Below are positions 36,893-43,203 of a stretch of DNA of 43,203 nucleotides, piece by piece (position 1 is the first letter of the stretch; every line of letters begins with the position of its first letter). Under the pieces are notes generated by a model that was given only the letters and a program-made list of their open reading frames with translations, made no database searches and had not been told where the DNA came from. This DNA comes from an uncultured Clostridium sp. (lineage in GTDB: Bacteria > Bacillota > Clostridia > TANB77 > CAG-508). The position numbers and the translations under genes were made by a program. The DNA lies in contig CAMUHU010000007.1 of the NCBI GenBank assembly GCA_947088765.1, positions 1 to 43,203 of the forward strand, given 5' to 3'.

Positions 36893-38890
36893 TTATTTTA
36901 CTTTAATATTAAATCTTGTTATTTCTTGACCTCCATATGTTACTACTATATATCCATCTCCATTTGTTACTTGTTCTTCTGCCCATTCTTCTAGTGCTAT
37001 TCCTATATAGAATACATCTGTATTAGCATATGTGGTATCTTGATTATTTGGATTATATATTATATGTTCATTTGCATTATATGCTCTTATATGGATAGAT
37101 TCCATTATATCGTTTGATGGTCCTTCTAAGTTAAACATTACATTATCTATAAAACTTATATTTCCTGTGTCTTCTTTTAATTCGTATATATCTTTTACTT
37201 TTACCCTAGAGATTTTTTCACCAACCTCATCATCGAAAACACCATTTCCATCAATTTTATAAATAGGAACTAAAGTGTAAATATATCCGTCTTCTTCGCT
37301 ATATGCACTTTCTTCTTGTTCTTCTTCTATGTTTTCTGCTGATTGATATAACGTAATTGTTTTATCTTCTCCCGCATCTACTACTAATTTTATCTCACTT
37401 ACTTGAATTGCTATGTCTGATTTTACATAGCCTTCTTCACCTTCTTGTCCAATTGAAATTGATAGTACTAATTCTCCTGATTGTTGTGGTATTATTGATA
37501 CTTTGTCTATAATTGAGTCACTACTTTTTGTTCCAGTAATTACATATCCCTCTTCATTTAAGAATTTTACATCTATCATACTTTCTGATGATGCTGATAC
37601 TGATACTTTTGACATGTCTACTCCTGTAATTTCTTTTTTATCTTCTGCTGTATATTCATGCCAAAAATGTATCCCAACTTTAGATTCTGTTCCTTGTACA
37701 AAGTCTGTTGTGTCTAATGTTATTTTATTTATGCTTTTATCTTCCTTAACTACTATTTTAATGTCTGTTCCTGTTACTTTTCCTACACTTGGTGTAATTG
37801 TATATGAATCTGCCACTTTACCTATAAATGATACTATTATTACTCCATTTGTTCCAGTTCTTTTTGTAATTGTTGCAATATTTTCATCATTTATAATTTT
37901 TCCATTACTATCTTTTATTACAAGGTTTAAAGCATTTATATTAATATCTTCTTCATTTTCTCCTGACTTTAATGTGAATTCTACTGGCTTATAACAAATT
38001 CCTTCTGTGAAATTCGTACTTGAAATTATTGTTGTTATTTCTTTATTTAACACATTTACTAAAACTTCAAAGCTTGATGTGAAATTTATTGTATCATTTA
38101 CTCTATATGATACTGTTACTGTTTGTCTGCCTGGTACATTTTTATTATATCCACTAATCATATATTTTTCCATATTAATTATCTCTACTTTACCAGAAGT
38201 ATATGTTATATTTATTTTTCCTCCTGCTAAATTTATTTCTTCTCCAACTGTATATATGTATTTTGTTGGGTTTGTAATTGTTATATTACTAATGGTATCT
38301 TCTGGTTCTACTGGATTTGAAGCTTCTGGTTCTTCTACCACAAGTCCTGTATTTAAGTTTCCTAGGTAAAACAATATTATTCTTTGTGCATCAATTAAAT
38401 TAATATCATTATTATCTTTATTATTTACATTTGCTGCTATTGCATTTAGACCTGTTAATGAATTTGTAGTTGGATTTAAATAATGTAGTATAACTCTTTG
38501 TACATCTATAAGGTTTATCTTTCCATCTCCATTTACATCTCCATAAATTACTACATTGTATGTATTAGTACTCTCATTTACTGTAATTTGTGTTCCTGTT
38601 CCTACAGGTTCTTTTGATATACTTTTTATTGTTAGGTTTGCTTTTGCAAATTTAGCTCTTATGTCTAATGTTTCTGCTTGATTTGCATTATCAAAAATAA
38701 ATGGTAAAATCAAATTATTATCTTGCATAAAAACATTGTCTAATGCATTTTCAGTACTATGATTATAGGCTTTTGCTTCTTGTATTTCAATATCTTTATT
38801 TATTTTATTTGTTGATTGAAATAGTCCACTTATTCCTATTACAATTGTTGTTATTCCTATTAATGCTAAACCTTTACTTGATTTTTTCAT
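36893..38890 (-). CDS. secreted dockerin protein with Ig-like domains
   Basis: Predicted 665-residue protein. A signal peptide or anchor (residues about 7-25) is followed by a cohesin-like or small beta region, then a type I dockerin with two calcium loops: GDVNGDGKINLIDVQRVILH (residues 117-136) and a second, looser VNNKDNNDINLIDAQRIILF (155-174). After a Pro/Glu linker come several bacterial Ig-like domains (for example TVGEEINLAGGKINITYTSG, then VPGRQTVTVSYRV). The dockerin is near the N-terminus rather than at the end. It ends before a strong terminator and starts 23 bases after the cohesin-like gene, so the two are one operon. It probably binds a cohesin on the cell surface; no catalytic domain is visible. 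Confidence 0.85.
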   Translation of the reverse strand: MKKSSKGLALIGITTIVIGISGLFQSTNKINKDIEIQEAKAYNHSTENALDNVFMQDNNLILPFIFDNANQAETLDIRAKFAKANLTIKSISKEPVGTGTQITVNESTNTYNVVIYGDVNGDGKINLIDVQRVILHYLNPTTNSLTGLNAIAANVNNKDNNDINLIDAQRIILFYLGNLNTGLVVEEPEASNPVEPEDTISNITITNPTKYIYTVGEEINLAGGKINITYTSGKVEIINMEKYMISGYNKNVPGRQTVTVSYRVNDTINFTSSFEVLVNVLNKEITTIISSTNFTEGICYKPVEFTLKSGENEEDININALNLVIKDSNGKIINDENIATITKRTGTNGVIIVSFIGKVADSYTITPSVGKVTGTDIKIVVKEDKSINKITLDTTDFVQGTESKVGIHFWHEYTAEDKKEITGVDMSKVSVSASSESMIDVKFLNEEGYVITGTKSSDSIIDKVSIIPQQSGELVLSISIGQEGEEGYVKSDIAIQVSEIKLVVDAGEDKTITLYQSAENIEEEQEESAYSEEDGYIYTLVPIYKIDGNGVFDDEVGEKISRVKVKDIYELKEDTGNISFIDNVMFNLEGPSNDIMESIHIRAYNANEHIIYNPNNQDTTYANTDVFYIGIALEEWAEEQVTNGDGYIVVTYGGQEITRFNIKVK

Positions 38891-38913
38891 CTTTAATACC
38901 TATTCCTTTCTCA

Positions 38914-39813
38914 TTATTCATAATTTCTAATTCTATAAATAACTATTCCAACTATTATTATAGCAGCAGCAATGATTAGAATTATTGCTAAAATAATGTA
39001 ATTTGGTTTATTTTTATTATCTGTATCTTGTCCATTTTCAATTTCTTCGTTTTGTATTACATTTGTTGATTCATCATCTGTTTGATTATAATTTCCTTCA
39101 CTTGATGAGTTATCATTTATTGAATTATCAATTACATTTTCATCACTAATATTTGTATCTGTTATTGGTGTAGAATTTGTATCGGTGTTTGTATTTGTAT
39201 TGGTATTTTTATTTGTATTAGAATTGTTGTTTGTATTAGGCTTTTTATTTGTATTGGAATTAGTATTTGTTCCTGGATTTGGGCTTGGTGTTGGGTTTGG
39301 CGTAGGTGTTGGTGTTGGTGTCGGATTTGGGTTTGGATTGGGACTTTCTGGGTTTACTGGTACTTCTGGCTCTGCTGGCTTTTTTATATTAGCAGTTACA
39401 TTTCCACTAATACTTGCTTGTAATTCATCACCATTTGCATTTGATATAACTACATTAGATACCGTAAAGTTCGCAGCTCCTTCTGCTATTGTTTTAAATG
39501 TAACTGTCATGCTAGTAATTGTCTTATTTTCAAAGCTTGCATCAATATAATCTAATTTTATTGCCCCTCCTCTATCATTTGCTTTCCAAGCATTACTTCC
39601 TACATATTGTAATATATTTTTATTGTAATTTAAGTTTAAACTTGCTGTACCTACTGGTTGTGAAAAAGATATTGTTATAGTTATTGTATTACCAATTTCT
39701 GGGTTTGTATTATCTGCTCTTAAACTCACTGTTGCAGAAGCAGCACTAACGTTTCCCATAAATATGGCTATTATTAAAAACATAATTACTGAAATAACTA
39801 TTGATTTTTTCAT
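38914..39813 (-). CDS. membrane-anchored cohesin-domain protein
   Basis: Predicted 299-residue protein. A signal peptide (about residues 4-24, ending NVSAASA) is followed by a cohesin-like domain of about 120 residues (ATVSLRADNTNPEIGNTITI, LNLNYNKNILQYVG, MTVTFKTIAEG). Next come a Pro-Thr repeat linker (NPTPTPTPTP), a long Asn/Thr-rich low-complexity linker and a C-terminal transmembrane helix (about 275-295) with a short basic tail. It would hold one cohesin outside the cell on a flexible stalk. The ATG at 39813 with AAGGAG was chosen over an upstream extension. A good promoter precedes it. Confidence 0.88.
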   Translation of the reverse strand: MKKSIVISVIMFLIIAIFMGNVSAASATVSLRADNTNPEIGNTITITISFSQPVGTASLNLNYNKNILQYVGSNAWKANDRGGAIKLDYIDASFENKTITSMTVTFKTIAEGAANFTVSNVVISNANGDELQASISGNVTANIKKPAEPEVPVNPESPNPNPNPTPTPTPTPNPTPSPNPGTNTNSNTNKKPNTNNNSNTNKNTNTNTNTDTNSTPITDTNISDENVIDNSINDNSSSEGNYNQTDDESTNVIQNEEIENGQDTDNKNKPNYIILAIILIIAAAIIIVGIVIYRIRNYE

Positions 39814-39850
39814 TATTTTTCTCCTTTTTATATTATTTTTTAACAGGTAT

Positions 39851-39879
39851 ATTATAACACTTTTTCCTATTTTTGTAAA
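39851..39879 (-). promoter_or_regulatory. promoter of the cohesin-dockerin operon
   Basis: On the minus strand TTTACA (39874-39879) is followed after 17 bases by a perfect TATAAT (39851-39856), about 38 bases before the cohesin-like ATG at 39813. It lies just after the stop of the small membrane protein gene at 39905. Confidence 0.75.
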
Positions 39880-39904
39880 CCTATTATGTTTTCTTTTTTG
39901 CTGT

Positions 39905-40168
39905 TTATGGAGTTGCATGCATATTCTTTAAAGTATTTTCATCATTTTCATTTGGTGTAGATATAATGTTTGTTATGTTGTCTTCATCTGGATTATCTTG
40001 TATTCCATGATTTATTGCTTCATCTTCATTATTTGATTCTGTATTAGTTGTATTTGTTTCATCTTTTTGTATTATTGATTTGTTTGTAAAGTAAAGGGTT
40101 ACTCCTGTTATAGTTAATATTAGCACTAATATTATTACTACCATTAAAATTATACTTTTATTTTTCAT
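39905..40168 (-). CDS. small membrane protein with acidic Asn/Thr-rich tail
   Basis: Predicted 87-residue protein with one hydrophobic segment (about residues 5-26, IILMVVIILVLILTITGVTL) and an acidic, Asn/Thr-rich exposed tail. No family recognised. AAGGAG about nine bases before the ATG at 40168 supports this start; the frame is open further upstream but without such a site. It lies between the adhesin and the cohesin-like gene and is probably a surface or stalk peptide of the same locus. Confidence 0.6.
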   Translation of the reverse strand: MKNKSIILMVVIILVLILTITGVTLYFTNKSIIQKDETNTTNTESNNEDEAINHGIQDNPDEDNITNIISTPNENDENTLKNMHATP

Positions 40169-40205
40169 TATAATATTCTCCTTTTTTTGTACTTTTGTAT
40201 CTTTT

Positions 40206-40240
40206 GAACAGGGCACGATAAAGCTTCGTGCCCTTTGTTC
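40206..40240 (-). terminator. terminator-like hairpin after the adhesin gene
   Basis: GGGCACGA (40211-40218) pairs with TCGTGCCC (40226-40233), and the flanking GAAC / GTTC extend the stem across a small bulge. It starts 12 bases after the adhesin stop. Its GGCACGAAG start and GTGCCC end resemble the two interspersed repeats at 6117 and 11788. Confidence 0.7.
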
Positions 40241-40251
40241 TTATGATTCTA

Positions 40252-43203
40252 TTATCTCATTATTTTAAATTTAATTGGTGTTATTGACATTCCATGCTCG
40301 TCTTCTACACGTAATGTCCAAACTCTTGATACATCAATAGCTTCATTTTTAATATAATATTCGCCTTCCCCGTTTATTGTATAGTATTTACTACTATCTT
40401 CTTCTAACTGACTATTTGATTTATCTACTAATGTGATTACTGTTTTTTCATCTCCACTCGTTAGTGTTGCTCTATAAACATCTGATACATCTACAAATTT
40501 AATTGTTCTATGGTCTTTACTTACTACTACTTCTGGTGGTATTGTGTCTATTAAAAATGTTCTTTGAGTTGTTGCTATATTTTGACCTTCAACTCTAATT
40601 GTATATGTTCCATCTTTTAATAATTCTCCATTATATGCTTTTTCTTCTTCTCCATCTTTTTGTATATACATGTTTACGTTTTCTTTATCACACATAATTG
40701 TTAGATAATCATTATATACTGAAATTTTACCTTCTTGAGTATCTTCAATTTCTATTTTTAAATCATTTTCGTCTAAGTAATAGATATTTGGTGGATAGTC
40801 TAAAACTATAAATTTAATAACTTTTTCTATTGCCTTATTTCCAGATGAATCTTTTGCTGTATATTTTACTATATATTCTCCTATTTCTTCTCCTATTATT
40901 TCTACATTTGATAGTTGACCATTAACTGTATATTCTACATTTACACTTGTATCATAATTATCTGTTGCATTGGCTAAACTATTTAATTTAAAGCTTGCTT
41001 TTCCTTTTATGAATTTTACAGTGATTTCATCATTTCCATTTTTGTCTACTTCTATGTCATCTGTTGCTTCAATTTCAAGTAATGTAATTATTGGAGCTAT
41101 TTTATCAACTACTTTTACTGTTCTTGTTACAGGTTCTGCACCTTCTACACTATAAGTTATTGTATATGTTCCTACTTTTGTTGAATCAACTATTCCTGTT
41201 GTTTTTACTTTAAGTTCACTCTCTGTACTGTCTATATTATAAACTGTTGCTCCTTCATCTACATATTGTGAATTAAGTTCTATTTCTATTTCTGATAATC
41301 CGTTTAATACTATTACTAGTTGCTCTGTTGGATTTTCTGATAGTACCACAATTTCAAATGATGTAGTAAATTCTTCCCCATATGTAGTACTATTTTCATC
41401 ATTATCTGTATATGTAACTGTTACTGTTTGTTTTCCTTGAACTGTAGGGTTTAAATTATATCCAGTTAATGTTACATCTGTTGTTATTTCTGTCCTTTGG
41501 TCTAAATCTTCTTCTGAGGCTTTTAATGCTATTATTTTCATACCTTCTGTATTTAATGTTGTTTCTTGTCCTGCTATATAAACTATTTTTGATGGTTTAT
41601 TTGCTATACCAATTCCTTTAATATAGTCTTTTACTGTAACTTTGTAACTTGCATCTGTTTTTCCTTTATATGATATTGTTACAAATTGTGAACCTAGTTT
41701 TTTAGAATTATAGTCACTGCTTATGTCTGCTTTACTCATATCTATAGTTTCTTGACTATTATTGTTATATGTTACTAAAATTTCTCCATCTGTTAAGTCT
41801 AATTCTTCTCCATATTTGTAATCTACTTTTGTTGGAAATTTAGTAATAGTAATTTTGCTTACTGCTTTTTCTGTTATTGGTATATTTACACCTTTTATTA
41901 TTGTACCTGTATAGTTTCCTTTTCCTTCTATTAATATTTTTGCTTTATAGTTTCCTATATTTACTGGCTCTTCATCTGTAAATTCTCCATCTGTGTTTGT
42001 AATATCATCATGTTTTGCATATGTTATTTTTACACTATAGTCATTGTCCTTATCTAATGTTATTCCATTTAATTTTACACTTTCTACTGTTGGTACTTTT
42101 GGTGTTCCATCATATACTAGTTCTTCTTCTGTTAATAGATTTATTTCTACTTCTGCTCCTGCTATTAATGTTGTTGTTATTGTATATGTTCCTGATTTTA
42201 TTGTTACTGTGTAGTTTCCATATACTTTGCTTTCTCCTGTTATTGGATAGTCTCCTACATTTGAACTTGTTGTTGCTGTTGTTTTTAATGCTCCTATTAC
42301 TCCTATATTTTCTAGTGTGTCTGTTCCTACTAATACATTGTTTGTATAGTTTTCTCCGTTTTGTGCGTCTCCTGCTACTGCTAATCTTGCTGTTAAGTCT
42401 TCTAAGTTTTCTGCTCCATATTCACTTGTTTTGTCTTCTGCTATTACTGTTATTGCTTTTTCTGTTATTGTGTATTTTCCTGGTTTTACTGTTATTGTGT
42501 AGTTTCCATATGCTTTACTTTCTCCTGTTATTGCATATTCTCCTACATTTGAGCTTGTTGTTGCGTCTGTTGTTAATGTAGCTATTACTCCTATACTTTC
42601 TAATGTGTCTGTTCCTTCTAATGTATTATTTGTATAGTCTTCTCCATTTTCTGCGTCCCCTGCTACTGCTAGTCTTGCTGTTAATGTTTCTAAGTTTGCT
42701 ACTCCATATACACTTGTCTTATCTTCTGCTATTACTGTTATTTCTTTTCCTGTTATTGTATATGTTCCTGGTTTTATTGTTATTGTATAGTTTCCGTATT
42801 TTCCGTCTGTTCCTGTTATTGGATAGTCTCCTACATTTGAACTTGTTGTTGCTGTTGTTGTTAATGAATCTATTACTCCTATACTTTCTAATGTATCTGT
42901 TCCTACTAATGTATTTTTTGTATAGTCTTCTCCGTTTTCTGCGTCTCCTGCTTCTGCTAGTCTTGCTGTTAATTCTTCTAGGTTTGCTACTCCATATTTA
43001 CTTGTTTTGTCTTCTGCTATTACTGTTATTTCTTTTCCTGTTATTGTATATGTTCCTGGTTTTATTGTTATTGTATAGTTTCCGTATTTTCCGTCTGTTC
43101 CTGTTATTGGATAGTCTCCTACATTTGAACTTGTTGTTGCTGTTGTTGTTAATGCTCCTATTACTCCTATACTTTCTAGTGTGTCTGTTCCTAGTAATTT
43201 ATT
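40252..43203 (-). CDS. large repetitive surface adhesin, C-terminal part (start outside the window)
   Basis: The minus-strand frame is open from the window end to 40252, about 983 codons, and has no in-frame ATG above 41739, so the start lies further right. The upstream part consists of 96-residue repeats (288 bases; equivalent positions at 42434, 42722 and 43010) of the MBG type, with signatures ITVIAEDKTSKYG, NTLVGTDTLESIGVI and SSNVGDYPITG. A diverged copy follows, then Ig-like domains (KVDYKYGEELDLTDGEI, PSKIVYIAGQETTL, ELNSQYVDEGATV) and a final beta domain. The C-terminus shows neither an LPxTG motif nor a membrane helix. MBG and Ig domains are typical of extracellular adhesion proteins. 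Repeats at the DNA level may recombine. Confidence 0.85.
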   Translation of the reverse strand, partial: NKLLGTDTLESIGVIGALTTTATTSSNVGDYPITGTDGKYGNYTITIKPGTYTITGKEITVIAEDKTSKYGVANLEELTARLAEAGDAENGEDYTKNTLVGTDTLESIGVIDSLTTTATTSSNVGDYPITGTDGKYGNYTITIKPGTYTITGKEITVIAEDKTSVYGVANLETLTARLAVAGDAENGEDYTNNTLEGTDTLESIGVIATLTTDATTSSNVGEYAITGESKAYGNYTITVKPGKYTITEKAITVIAEDKTSEYGAENLEDLTARLAVAGDAQNGENYTNNVLVGTDTLENIGVIGALKTTATTSSNVGDYPITGESKVYGNYTVTIKSGTYTITTTLIAGAEVEINLLTEEELVYDGTPKVPTVESVKLNGITLDKDNDYSVKITYAKHDDITNTDGEFTDEEPVNIGNYKAKILIEGKGNYTGTIIKGVNIPITEKAVSKITITKFPTKVDYKYGEELDLTDGEILVTYNNNSQETIDMSKADISSDYNSKKLGSQFVTISYKGKTDASYKVTVKDYIKGIGIANKPSKIVYIAGQETTLNTEGMKIIALKASEEDLDQRTEITTDVTLTGYNLNPTVQGKQTVTVTYTDNDENSTTYGEEFTTSFEIVVLSENPTEQLVIVLNGLSEIEIELNSQYVDEGATVYNIDSTESELKVKTTGIVDSTKVGTYTITYSVEGAEPVTRTVKVVDKIAPIITLLEIEATDDIEVDKNGNDEITVKFIKGKASFKLNSLANATDNYDTSVNVEYTVNGQLSNVEIIGEEIGEYIVKYTAKDSSGNKAIEKVIKFIVLDYPPNIYYLDENDLKIEIEDTQEGKISVYNDYLTIMCDKENVNMYIQKDGEEEKAYNGELLKDGTYTIRVEGQNIATTQRTFLIDTIPPEVVVSKDHRTIKFVDVSDVYRATLTSGDEKTVITLVDKSNSQLEEDSSKYYTINGEGEYYIKNEAIDVSRVWTLRVEDEHGMSITPIKFKIMR
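42434..43203 (-). repeat. 288-base tandem coding repeats in the adhesin
   Basis: TCTTCTGCTATTACTG (plus strand) recurs at 42434, 42722 and 43010, an exact 288-base period, and the sequence between is highly similar. At least two full copies lie in the window and the array continues past its end. The copy closest to the C-terminus (from about 42146) has diverged, while the others are close, suggesting recent amplification. Confidence 0.9.

Noticed and set aside
42015..42581. Long Leu-rich plus-strand frame of 188 codons
   Set aside because: It is the antisense of the repetitive adhesin; its leucine runs come from the repeat codons on the other strand.

Overview
The window comes from a very AT-rich Gram-positive bacterium of the Clostridia type. 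The evidence is a partial clostridial-looking 16S rRNA, AGGAGG-type ribosome binding sites, AGA as the dominant arginine codon, and families typical of Firmicutes (RbgA, Mini-RNase III, sortase, a dockerin protein and a cohesin-like protein). Almost every gene lies on the minus strand, the same strand as the rRNA, so the operons read from high to low coordinates. I cannot name the species.

Layout. 1-700 is the 5' half of a 16S rRNA, preceded by two tandem sigma-A promoters (864-892 and 963-992). 1041-3969 holds a flavin reductase-like gene, a sortase with a small membrane protein, and a broken DUF3592-type gene with a 48-residue membrane peptide overlapping its end. 3970-4638 is a graveyard with a decayed plus-strand HTH gene. 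4639-12754 is mostly housekeeping: M18 aminopeptidase, YchF, a WG-repeat membrane protein, QueA, a membrane-anchored HExxH protein, Mini-RNase III and RbgA.

12829-27916 is the main accessory system: one compact co-directional cluster sbcD-sbcC-brxA-brxB-brxC-pglX-pglZ, with overlaps or gaps of at most about 20 bases. It is a type-1-like BREX phage-defence system with no brxL next to it, joined to SbcCD nuclease genes, and its pglX is split by a frameshift between the AdoMet-binding motif and the NPPY motif. 28003-33932 carries a membrane protein, a ComEC-like metallo-hydrolase, dxs and an ABC-2 transporter pair. 34057-36892 is a small mobile-looking zone: tandem repeats, an XRE-DUF5680 regulator, a BRO-type protein, a cupin, a plus-strand promoter with a structured downstream region, and a possible recombinase relic. 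36893-43203 is a surface-protein locus: a secreted dockerin protein, a membrane-anchored cohesin-like protein, a small membrane protein and the C-terminal part of a large adhesin with 96-residue repeats.

The most unusual signal crosses loci. Three unrelated genes (rbgA, the HExxH protein, the ComEC-like hydrolase) are each broken by a single extra C directly before a glycine codon, which creates an in-frame CGG codon. Removing that C restores the conserved reading frame exactly. By eye I found only one other in-frame CGG among the genes of this window. This fits +1 frameshifting at a very rare or poorly decoded CGG codon. Assembly error or independent gene decay are the alternatives.
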